Of a stretch of 64,000 nt of DNA, positions 39,142 to 46,867 are shown piece after piece (positions within the stretch are counted from its first letter, which is position 1; the number at the start of each line of letters is the position of its first letter). Source of the stretch: Pelomonas margarita (lineage in GTDB: Bacteria; Pseudomonadota; Gammaproteobacteria; Burkholderiales; Burkholderiaceae_C); assembly GCF_043555875.1 (NCBI RefSeq), contig NZ_JBIGHW010000010.1, positions 124,001-188,000 of the forward strand, given 5' to 3'. Position numbers and translations under genes: made by a program. The notes beneath the pieces are model-generated. The model saw only the letters and a program-made list of their open reading frames with translations, did not search any database and had not been told where the DNA came from.

Positions 39142-41172
39142 TCACTTCTTCTTCAACACCGCCTTCACCGTCGCCGCCACGTTCTCCGGCGTGAAGCCGA
39201 AGTGCTTGAACAGCACGCCAGCCGGCGCCGATTCGCCGAAGGTGTCGATACCGACGACGGCGTCCACGCCGTACTTCCACCAGAAGTCGCTGACGCCCAT
39301 TTCCACCGCCACGCGCGGCAGGCCCTTGGGCAGCACGGCCTTCTTGTAGTCCTTGTCCTGGCGGTCGAAGACATTGGTCGACGGCATGGACACGACGCGC
39401 ACCTTGATGCCCTCGTCGGCCAGCAGCTTCTGTGCGGCCATGGCCAGCTGAACTTCGGAGCCCGTCGCGATGATGACGGCCTTGGCCTTGCCTTTTCCTT
39501 TCGATCCTGCCGGCTCGCTCAGCACATAGGCACCCTTGGCGATCTCGTCGACGTTGGTCTTGGGCGAGTAGGCCAGGTTCTGGCGCGACAGAGCCAGCAG
39601 GCTGGGGCGCTGCGCGTTGCCCAGCGCCATGGTCCAGGCGACGACGGTTTCGGTCGTGTCGGCCGGGCGCCAGACGTCCAGGCCCGGGATCAGGCGCAGG
39701 CTGGCGACATGCTCGACGGACTGGTGCGTCGGACCGTCTTCACCGAGGCCGATGGAGTCGTGCGTCATCACGTGGATGACGCGCGTCTTCATCAGCGCGG
39801 CCATGCGGATGGCGTTGCGGCTGTAGTCGCTGAAGGTCAGGAAGGTACCGCCGTAGGGGATGAAACCGCCGTGCAGCGCAATGCCGTTCATGATCGCGGC
39901 CATGCCGAACTCGCGCACGCCGTAGTTGATGTGGCGGCCGTCGTTGGGCTTACCGGCGGCGTCGAAGCGCAGGTTGGGCGTCGAGCTGGTGTTGGTCAGG
40001 TTGGAGCCGGTCAGGTCGGCGCTGCCGCCCAGCATCTCGGGCAGCTTGGCGGTGAAGGCTTCCAGCGCGATCTGGCTGGCCTTGCGGCTGGCCACGGTGG
40101 CCGCGTCGGCGTGGGCCTTGACGACGGCATCCACGGCGATCTGCGCGAAGTCGGCCGGCAGCACGCCAGCCATGCGGCGCTGGAACTCGGCGGCCAGCTC
40201 GGGGTGGGCTTCGGCATAGGCGTCGAAGCGCACGTCCCACTCGCTCTCGACGCGGTCGCCGGTGGACTTGTGATCCCAGGCGGCGTAAACCTCGGCCGGG
40301 ATGACGAAGGGCTCGTGCGTCCAGCCCAGCGCCTCGCGGGTCAGCTTGATTTCTTCGGCACCGAGCGGCTCGCCGTGCGCCTTGCTGGTGTTGGCGCGAT
40401 TGGGCGAGCCCTTGCCGATGTGGGTCTTGGCAATGACCAGCGTGGGCTTGTCGGTGCTCTGCTTGGCCTTACCGATGGCGTCATCGACGGCGTCCACGTC
40501 ATGGCCGTCCACCGGGCCGATGACGTTCCAGCCGTAGGCCTGGAAGCGCTTGGCGGTGTCGTCGCCGAACCACGGGGCGACCTGGCCGTCGATGGAGATG
40601 CCGTTGTCGTCGTAGATGGCGATCAGCTTGTTCAGCTTCCACGAGGCGGCCAGCGCAGCAGCTTCGTGCGAGATGCCTTCCATCAGGCAGCCGTCACCCA
40701 GGAAGGCGTAGGTGTGGTGGTCGACGATCTGGTGGCCGTCGCGGTTGAAGTCGCGCGCCAGCAGCTTCTCGGCCAGCGCCAGGCCCACGGCGTTGGTGAT
40801 GCCCTGCCCCAGCGGGCCGGTCGTCGTCTCGACGCCGGCGGTGATGCTCACCTCGGGGTGGCCGGGCGTCTTGCTGTGCAGCTGGCGGAAGGCCTTCAGC
40901 TCCTCGATGGGCAGCTCGTAGCCCGTCAGGTGCAGCAGCGCGTAGATCAGCATGGAGCCGTGGCCGTTGGACAGCACGAAGCGGTCACGGTCGGCCCAGT
41001 GCGGGTTGGCCGGGTTGTGCTTGAGGTGGCGGGCCCACAGCGCGACGCCGATCTCGGCCATGCCCATGGGGGCGCCCGGGTGGCCGGAGTTGGCGGCCTG
41101 CACGGCGTCCATCGCCAGCGCGCGGATCGCGTGGGCCATGAGGGTGGGGGAGGCGGTCGATGCTGCAGTCAT
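39142..41172 (-). CDS. tkt: Transketolase
   Basis: This thiamine-diphosphate enzyme of the pentose phosphate and, where present, Calvin cycles moves two-carbon ketol units between sugar phosphates. The 676-residue product begins MTAASTASPTLMAHAIRALAMDAVQAANSGHPGAPMGMAEI. GDGCLMEGISHEAAALAASWKL and YDDNGISIDG lie in the cofactor region (GDG...N). The pyrimidine-domain segments are FGMAAIMNGIALHGGFIPYGGTFL and TRVIHVMTHDSIGLGEDGPTHQ. The start at 41172 is where family similarity begins; an in-frame extension upstream is not conserved. It is divergent from a hemerythrin gene. In related genomes gap usually follows closely. Confidence 0.97.
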   Translation of the reverse strand: MTAASTASPTLMAHAIRALAMDAVQAANSGHPGAPMGMAEIGVALWARHLKHNPANPHWADRDRFVLSNGHGSMLIYALLHLTGYELPIEELKAFRQLHSKTPGHPEVSITAGVETTTGPLGQGITNAVGLALAEKLLARDFNRDGHQIVDHHTYAFLGDGCLMEGISHEAAALAASWKLNKLIAIYDDNGISIDGQVAPWFGDDTAKRFQAYGWNVIGPVDGHDVDAVDDAIGKAKQSTDKPTLVIAKTHIGKGSPNRANTSKAHGEPLGAEEIKLTREALGWTHEPFVIPAEVYAAWDHKSTGDRVESEWDVRFDAYAEAHPELAAEFQRRMAGVLPADFAQIAVDAVVKAHADAATVASRKASQIALEAFTAKLPEMLGGSADLTGSNLTNTSSTPNLRFDAAGKPNDGRHINYGVREFGMAAIMNGIALHGGFIPYGGTFLTFSDYSRNAIRMAALMKTRVIHVMTHDSIGLGEDGPTHQSVEHVASLRLIPGLDVWRPADTTETVVAWTMALGNAQRPSLLALSRQNLAYSPKTNVDEIAKGAYVLSEPAGSKGKGKAKAVIIATGSEVQLAMAAQKLLADEGIKVRVVSMPSTNVFDRQDKDYKKAVLPKGLPRVAVEMGVSDFWWKYGVDAVVGIDTFGESAPAGVLFKHFGFTPENVAATVKAVLKKK

Positions 41173-41284
41173 GGCCGGGGCTTTCTTCGGGGGTGAGGCA
41201 AAACCCGGGATTCTACGGAGCGATGGTCGGCGGCCTTGATCCAGCGCAAGGCCGGGGCGTCGCCACCGCGCGACGCTTGGCACC

Positions 41285-41893
41285 ATGGCTGTCTCGACCC
41301 TGCCGCTGACCGTGCGCGTCATCCGCGCAGAACACGACGCGCTCGCTGCGATGCTGCGCACCGTGCCGCTGCTGCTGCAGGCGCAGCAGCGCGCAGGCGC
41401 CGCGCCGGACTTTGGCGCGCTACGGGCCATGCTGTTCTACGTCGACGAATTTCCTGAACGTCTGCATCACAAAAAGGAAAGCGAGCTGCTTTTCCCGCGG
41501 CTGCGCGCGCTGGCGCCGACGCTGCGCGCCACGCTGGACGAGCTGGAGGCCGACCACGCCCAGGGCGAGCGCGCCATCCGCGAGCTGCAGCACAGCCTGC
41601 TGGCCTGGGAGCAGATGGGTGAATGCCGGCGCGACAAGTTCGCCGAGCAGCTGCGCGTGTACTCGGCGCGCTACCTGCGCCACATGAAGCGCGAGGAGAC
41701 CGAGCTGCTGCCGCGCGCACTCGACACCTTCACTCCGCAGCACTGGGCCGAGCTGGACGAGGCCTTCGGCAGCCACCAGGACCCGCTAGCCCCGCGCCCC
41801 GGCCAGGCGGTGGATGCGGCCTACGCGCCGCTGCGCGAGCGCATCCTGGCGGCGCTGCCGTCACCGTTCGGCTGGGGGCCCGCGCTGGCCTGA
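41285..41893 (+). CDS. Hemerythrin domain-containing protein
   Basis: This 202-residue cytoplasmic protein is a four-helix bundle of the hemerythrin type, which binds a di-iron centre and can sense or carry oxygen or NO. Probable iron ligands are His in VIRAEHDAL, His and Glu in ERLHHKKESELLF, His in EADHAQGERA and His/Glu in RYLRHMKREETELLP. A later His in AFGSHQDP may also contribute. There is no signal peptide or linked signalling domain, so it acts alone. It is divergent from tkt with a 112-base gap. The role is unknown; iron, oxygen or redox handling is plausible. Confidence 0.85.
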   Translation: MAVSTLPLTVRVIRAEHDALAAMLRTVPLLLQAQQRAGAAPDFGALRAMLFYVDEFPERLHHKKESELLFPRLRALAPTLRATLDELEADHAQGERAIRELQHSLLAWEQMGECRRDKFAEQLRVYSARYLRHMKREETELLPRALDTFTPQHWAELDEAFGSHQDPLAPRPGQAVDAAYAPLRERILAALPSPFGWGPALA

Positions 41894-41917
41894 GAGGGTG
41901 AGAGCCTGCCAGCCGCC

Positions 41918-44900
41918 TCAGCGGCGCGAGCGCAGCAGCGTCAGCCGTCCCGTCACGGCCCAGGCCTCCAGGCCTCTGCGGGCGTCGGCCTGCAGCGCTG
42001 CCTCGTCGTCGGCCTCGGCGTCCACCAGGCCCACCCAGGCGTTGCGGCCGGTGTCCTTGGCTTCGTACAGCGCGGCGTCGGCGAGGTCGATGGCGGCATG
42101 CCAGTCCAGTGCGGCGGGCAGGCGCGTGCACAGCGGGAAGGCGCTGAAGCCCACCGAGCAGGTCAGCGACAGGCGCAGGTCGCCCTCCAGCGCGAAGGGC
42201 TGGGCCGACACGGCCTGCCGAGCGCGCTCGGCCAGCTCGGCAGCGCGGCTGCGCGGCGTGCCACGGGCAACGATGAGGAACTCCTCGCCGCCCCAGCGCA
42301 CCAGGTAGTCCGTCGCCCGGAACACCTGCGCCAGCCGACCACGCATCTGTGTCAGCACGGCGTCGCCGGCCATGTGGCCGTGGGCGTCGTTGATGCGCTT
42401 GAAGTGGTCGATGTCGACAAGGAAGAACAGCAGATCCTGCTCACTGCCGCCAGGGCTGGGGATGTGGGCGATGGGCTCGTAGTGGCGCTGGGCCAGGGCG
42501 GCATCGGCCGGGATCTGGCGGTCCAGGAAGCGGCGGTTGCGCAGGCCGGTCAGCGGGTCGGTGAGGCTGGCCTCCTCCAGCTCCGCGGACTTGGCCGTCA
42601 GCGCCGCCGTGGCAGCCTCCAGCGCCTGGGTGCGCTCCTGCACGCGGGCTTCGAGCATGCGCTGGCGGCGCAGCAGCCAGCGGGTGCGCACGCGCACGAT
42701 GGCGGCCACCGTGGCGAGGACGGCCAGCACGGCCAGCGCGCGGGCCCACAGCGTCTGCCACCAGGCGGCGCGCACATGCACGTCCAGCGTCAGTTCCTTG
42801 GCAGCCCAGGCGCCGTCGCGGTTGCTGCCCTGCACATGCAGCCGGTAGTGGCCGGGGGCGAGGTTGGTGTAGGTGGCCGTGCGGCCCAGCGTGCCATCGG
42901 CCCAGCCGCCGTCCAGGCCCTGCAGCCGGTAGCGGTAGCGGTTGCGGCCAGGCTGGCTGTAGTCCAGCGCGGCGAAGGAGAAGCTGAAAGCCGTCTCGCC
43001 CGGCTCCAGAACCAGCGGCGTGCCGGGCGGCGGCAGCGGCCGCTCGTCGCCGTCCACGCGCAGCTCGGACGCCACCAGCGGCGGCTGGTAGGTCCAGGGT
43101 GTGAAGCGGTCGGGGTCGATGACCAGCAGGCCGCGCGCGCCGCCGAACAACATGCGGCCGTCGGCCAGCTTCTCGTAAGCGCGAAACCAGCCGGTGCCCA
43201 GGTCGGCGCCGTCGGCCGCGCTGAGCTCGCGGCGCTCGCCGGTGCGCGGGTCATACATGTTGCGCTGCGACCAGATGCGGCCCTGCTTGTCGAACAGCAG
43301 GTTGGCGCCGAACGCGCCGCCCACGTCGGACGCCGCCACCGCCTCGAAGCGCGCCTGCGCGCCCTTGTTCTCGGTCATGCGGTGCAGGCCGGTGCCAGTG
43401 TCCACCCACAACCGGCCGGCCAGGTCCACGGCCATGCCCAGCACGGTCTGGCCCGTCAGGCCCTTTGTCTCGACCCACTCGGCCACGGGCTCGGCATCGC
43501 CCGGCGTGGCGATGCGGAACAGCCCAGCCGCCCCCCCCGCCCACAGGCTGCCGTCGGGCAGACGGGCAAAGGCGTTGACCTCACCTGTGCCGCCCACCAG
43601 GCCAGCCGTGGGCACGGGGCGCATCTGCGGCTGCGCGGGCGTCCAGCGCAGCAGGCCGTCCAGCGTGGCGATCCACAGCGCGCCATCGCTGCTGGCGTGG
43701 AAGCGCCGCGGCACGGCGTTGCCGCTGCGCAGCGTCTCCTTCCAGCGGCCCTGGTCGTCGAAGCGCAGCAGCTGCGTGTCGATGGCAACCCAGACCGAGC
43801 CGTCGCGCGTCTGCCCCAGCGCATTGATGCGTCCTGCCGGCAGGCCCGCGCTGCCCGGCGCGATGTGGCCCAGCGGCTGCAGCGCGCTGTCGCGCCGCTC
43901 GATGCCGCCTGCCAGCGTGCCCAGCCAGATCTCACCATTGCTCAGGTGCAGGATGCTGCGCACGTCCAGTACCGCCGCGCTCATGGACTCGCGCACCATG
44001 GACAGCCCTGGCAGCGAGGGCACATGGCGCATCAGGCCGCCGCCGTAGCTGCCGGCCCAGATGGTGCCGGAGGGGTCCCGCAGCAGCGCGCGCACGTCGC
44101 TGCGCGGGCCGGTAGCGGACAGGCGCTCGATCAGCGCGCCATCGGTCGCACGGCGCCGCGACAGGCCCGAGGCGTCGCCGAACCACAGCTCGTCGGCATC
44201 CGCCTGCGCCATGGTCATGATGGGCCAGACGCTGGCGCTGCCGTCCTCCTGGGCACCGGCGCTGAACGGCAGCGGCAGGCCGGCCGGGGACAGCGCGCGC
44301 AGCCGGCCCTGGGCCGTGCCCGCGATGATGCGGCCATCCAGCGTCTCGGCCAGCAGCGTGACGAGCTGGTCGGACAGCCCCACGTCCAGCGTCTCGATGG
44401 GCCCGTCGGGCGCCTTGCGGGCCAGGCCGCGCCAGGTGCCTATCCACAGCGTGCCCTGCTTGTCGACCAGTAGCGTCTGCACCCGCGGGTCGGGCAGGCC
44501 GTCTTCCTTGCCACGGTGGTGGGTGAAGCGGTCGCGCTTGACGTCGAAGCGGTCCAGCCCGCCGCTGCCGCCCACCCACAACGTGCCGTCCTTCTCCAGC
44601 GCGAAGCTGCGCACGGTGTTGGCGGCGGGGGCGGTCTCGTCGGCGGAGTTGCCATCGCGCGTCCAGCGCGACCAGCGGCCGGTGGCCAGGTCCAGCCGCA
44701 CCAGGCCGCTGTTGCCGGCCGCCACCCAGAGCCAGCCACGCGGGTCTGGCAGCATGGCGCGCACGAACTGCTCGGGCAGCAGCTGGCCGTCCGGAGCCGA
44801 CAGCGCATGGTGCTTGAAGGTGTAGCCGTCGAAGCGCATCAGCCCTTCCGGCGAGCCCGCCCACAGCAGGCCGCGCGCGTCCAGCGCCAGTGCCGAGACG

Positions 44901-45025
44901 ACGTTGTCACGCACCGCGCCCGAGTCGCCGACCGGCTCGAAACGCGGCACCACGGCCGCCGCGCCCTGGGCCAGCCCCAGCACGAACAGTCCCGCCACCC
45001 AACGTTTTGTAATCCACGCCCTCAT
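41918..45025 (-). CDS. Diguanylate cyclase with periplasmic two-propeller sensor
   Basis: This 1035-residue membrane protein makes cyclic-di-GMP. A signal or anchor segment (RWVAGLFVLGLAQGAAA) is followed by about 700 residues of 'two-component regulator propeller' blades such as NVVSALALDARGLLWAGSPEGLMRFDG and TLWVGGSGGLDRFD. A Y_Y_Y immunoglobulin-like domain follows (YRYRLQGLDGGWADGTLGRTATYTNLAPG). A membrane helix (LWARALAVLAVLATVAAIV) and a coiled coil come next. The GGDEF domain has LTDPLTGLRNRRFLD and the active site VRWGGEEFL. RATD five residues before it is an intact inhibitory I-site, so product feedback is expected. The start at 45025 is preferred to an ATG 33 bases upstream because it gives a compact signal. 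The ligand is unknown; related propellers sense glycans. Confidence 0.9.
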   Translation of the reverse strand: MRAWITKRWVAGLFVLGLAQGAAAVVPRFEPVGDSGAVRDNVVSALALDARGLLWAGSPEGLMRFDGYTFKHHALSAPDGQLLPEQFVRAMLPDPRGWLWVAAGNSGLVRLDLATGRWSRWTRDGNSADETAPAANTVRSFALEKDGTLWVGGSGGLDRFDVKRDRFTHHRGKEDGLPDPRVQTLLVDKQGTLWIGTWRGLARKAPDGPIETLDVGLSDQLVTLLAETLDGRIIAGTAQGRLRALSPAGLPLPFSAGAQEDGSASVWPIMTMAQADADELWFGDASGLSRRRATDGALIERLSATGPRSDVRALLRDPSGTIWAGSYGGGLMRHVPSLPGLSMVRESMSAAVLDVRSILHLSNGEIWLGTLAGGIERRDSALQPLGHIAPGSAGLPAGRINALGQTRDGSVWVAIDTQLLRFDDQGRWKETLRSGNAVPRRFHASSDGALWIATLDGLLRWTPAQPQMRPVPTAGLVGGTGEVNAFARLPDGSLWAGGAAGLFRIATPGDAEPVAEWVETKGLTGQTVLGMAVDLAGRLWVDTGTGLHRMTENKGAQARFEAVAASDVGGAFGANLLFDKQGRIWSQRNMYDPRTGERRELSAADGADLGTGWFRAYEKLADGRMLFGGARGLLVIDPDRFTPWTYQPPLVASELRVDGDERPLPPPGTPLVLEPGETAFSFSFAALDYSQPGRNRYRYRLQGLDGGWADGTLGRTATYTNLAPGHYRLHVQGSNRDGAWAAKELTLDVHVRAAWWQTLWARALAVLAVLATVAAIVRVRTRWLLRRQRMLEARVQERTQALEAATAALTAKSAELEEASLTDPLTGLRNRRFLDRQIPADAALAQRHYEPIAHIPSPGGSEQDLLFFLVDIDHFKRINDAHGHMAGDAVLTQMRGRLAQVFRATDYLVRWGGEEFLIVARGTPRSRAAELAERARQAVSAQPFALEGDLRLSLTCSVGFSAFPLCTRLPAALDWHAAIDLADAALYEAKDTGRNAWVGLVDAEADDEAALQADARRGLEAWAVTGRLTLLRSRR

Positions 45026-45092
45026 GGCGGCGGATTCTCGGGCCGCAACGGCGCGCACCCTGCCGGGGCTTGCCCTCAGATGACGTGAATCG

Positions 45093-46076
45093 TCACTGGG
45101 CCAGCGGTTTCGTGATGGCGTCGATGCGCCCGACGACGTCGGCCGTCAGCTTCGGCGCGACGGCCAGTGCGCCCAGGTTGTCACGAAGCTGCGCCAACCG
45201 ACTGGCGCCCAGGATGACGGTGGACACGCGCGGGTTGCGGTTGATCCACGCAATGGCCAGCTGCGCCGTGTTGCAGCCCAGCTCCGCCGCGATGTCAGCC
45301 AGCTGGCCCACCGCCGCGTTGCGCGCCGGGTCCTGCAGCTGCTCGCGCATCCAGCCCATGCTCTCCAGCGCGCCACGGCTGCCATCAGGGATGCCGCCGC
45401 GGTACTTGCCCGTCAGCAGGCCCGAGGCCAGCGGGCTCCAGGTGGTCAGGCCCAGGCCGATGTCCTCGTACAGCCGCGCGTACTCCTGCTCCACGCGCTT
45501 GCGGTGGAACAGGTGGTACTGCGGCTGCTCGACGACCGGCTTGTACAGGTGGTGGCGCTCGGCAATGTCCCAGGCCGCACGGATGTCGGCCGCTGACCAC
45601 TCACTGGTGCCCCAGTACAACGCCTTGCCCTGGCGGATGAGGTCGCTCATGGCCCACACCGTCTCCTCGATGGGCGTGTGCGGGTCGGGCCGGTGGCAGT
45701 AGATCAGGTCGATGTGGTCCAGTTGCAGGCGCTTGAGCGAGCCGTCCACGGCCTGCATCAGGTACTTGCGGTTCAGCGTGTCCTTGCGGTTGGTGGTCGT
45801 CACGCCGTCGCGGCTCAAGCCCCAGAAGTACTTGCTGGAGACGATGTAGTCCAGCCGGTTCCAGCCCAGCGCCTTGAAGGCCTGGCCCATGACCACCTCG
45901 CTCTCGCCCTGGGCATAGACCTCGGCGTTGTCGAAGAAGTTGATGCCGGCATCAAACGCCGCGGCCAGCATCTCCGTGGCGGCCTTGGTGTCGACCTGGT
46001 TGTGGTAAGTGACCCAGGAGCCCAGCGACAGTTCCGAGACCTGGAGGCCGGCGCGGCCGAGACGGCGGTATTGCAT
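45093..46076 (-). CDS. Aldo-keto reductase (Kv-beta-like subfamily)
   Basis: This NADPH-dependent TIM-barrel oxidoreductase has 327 residues. The tetrad is readable: Asp and Tyr in FFDNAEVYAQGESE, Lys in DYIVSSKYFW and His in DLIYCHRPDP. The opening MQYRRLGRAGLQVSELSLGSW and the coenzyme region WSPLASGLLTGKYRGG with STVILGASRLAQLRDNL match the Kv-beta/YghZ-like group. The physiological aldehyde is unknown; relatives reduce methylglyoxal and other carbonyls. The start at 46076 matches the family. It stands between the diguanylate cyclase and PEP-CTERM genes without obvious coupling. Confidence 0.93.
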   Translation of the reverse strand: MQYRRLGRAGLQVSELSLGSWVTYHNQVDTKAATEMLAAAFDAGINFFDNAEVYAQGESEVVMGQAFKALGWNRLDYIVSSKYFWGLSRDGVTTTNRKDTLNRKYLMQAVDGSLKRLQLDHIDLIYCHRPDPHTPIEETVWAMSDLIRQGKALYWGTSEWSAADIRAAWDIAERHHLYKPVVEQPQYHLFHRKRVEQEYARLYEDIGLGLTTWSPLASGLLTGKYRGGIPDGSRGALESMGWMREQLQDPARNAAVGQLADIAAELGCNTAQLAIAWINRNPRVSTVILGASRLAQLRDNLGALAVAPKLTADVVGRIDAITKPLAQ

Positions 46077-46153
46077 GGTGTTGCTGCGACGAATGAGTAC
46101 GGGGCCGCAGCTTACGCGCGGCCCCGTCGGCATGCAGGCGAAAGGTCGGGCGA

Positions 46154-46840
46154 TCAGCCGCGGCGTGCGCGTCGGCGGGCGGCAGCGCCCACCAGCCCCA
46201 AGCCAGCGGCCAGCAACGCGATGCTGGCCGGCTCGGGCACCGGCGCGGCGCTCAGCTGCAGGTTGTCCAGCACCAGGGACTGGCCGGCGCTGACCGTGAC
46301 GCCGAAGCCGTAGATGTCGGCCTGGGCGCGCGAGAAGCCGAGGAACAGGCCCTCGTTGTAGCTTTCCCAGCTGGTGTCGACCTTGTAGGTGAAGGACTCC
46401 AGCACCTGGTTGGCGGCGGTGTAGGCCGTCAGCGTCAGCGTGGCGGTCTTCAGGCCTTCCAGCGGCTGGCTCAGGTTGACGTAGGCACCGACCTGGGCCT
46501 GCGCGCCGCCAAAGAAGCTGAACAGCACCGGGCCAGTGGCGGCCAGGAAATGGCCGCTGCCGGTCGGCGTCGTCTCGCCGACGCGGGCGCCCCACAGGCC
46601 ATTGCCGGCGAGGTCCTGGTTGTCAGCACCCAGCAGCGAGGCGGCGTCAGAGACATACAACGTGTCGCTGTCCAGCCAGACGCGCCGGGACGCACCGACG
46701 GCCAGGCCGTCGTAGCTGTCGAAGTCGACGACGCTGGCCGGCGCGAAGCTGGCCGTGGCCGACACGATGCTGGCGGCCTGGGCGGCACCGGCAGCGCTGA
46801 GCGCGGCCACCAGGGCCAGGGAGGCGAAAGAGGTCTTCAT
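46154..46840 (-). CDS. PEP-CTERM sorting domain protein
   Basis: PEP-CTERM proteins are exported, processed by an exosortase and linked to exopolysaccharide or cell-surface functions. The 228-residue precursor has a signal peptide (MKTSFASLALVAALSAAGAAQA) and a beta-rich middle. The C-terminus APVPEPASIALLAAGLGLVG, then a basic tail (AARRRARRG), is a complete PEP-CTERM signal. Most of the middle is unlike any family I know. The gene starts 27 bases after phoX on the same strand and is probably its downstream partner, so a surface role in phosphate scavenging can be suggested. The exosortase is not in the window. Confidence 0.87.
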   Translation of the reverse strand: MKTSFASLALVAALSAAGAAQAASIVSATASFAPASVVDFDSYDGLAVGASRRVWLDSDTLYVSDAASLLGADNQDLAGNGLWGARVGETTPTGSGHFLAATGPVLFSFFGGAQAQVGAYVNLSQPLEGLKTATLTLTAYTAANQVLESFTYKVDTSWESYNEGLFLGFSRAQADIYGFGVTVSAGQSLVLDNLQLSAAPVPEPASIALLAAGLGLVGAAARRRARRG

Positions 46841-46867
46841 GATGGATTCCTGGAAAGGTATGAGGGG

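Noticed and set aside
39034..41196. 720-codon plus-strand frame opposite tkt
   Set aside because: Transketolase motifs are unambiguous on the minus strand; the frame reflects the GC bias at third positions.
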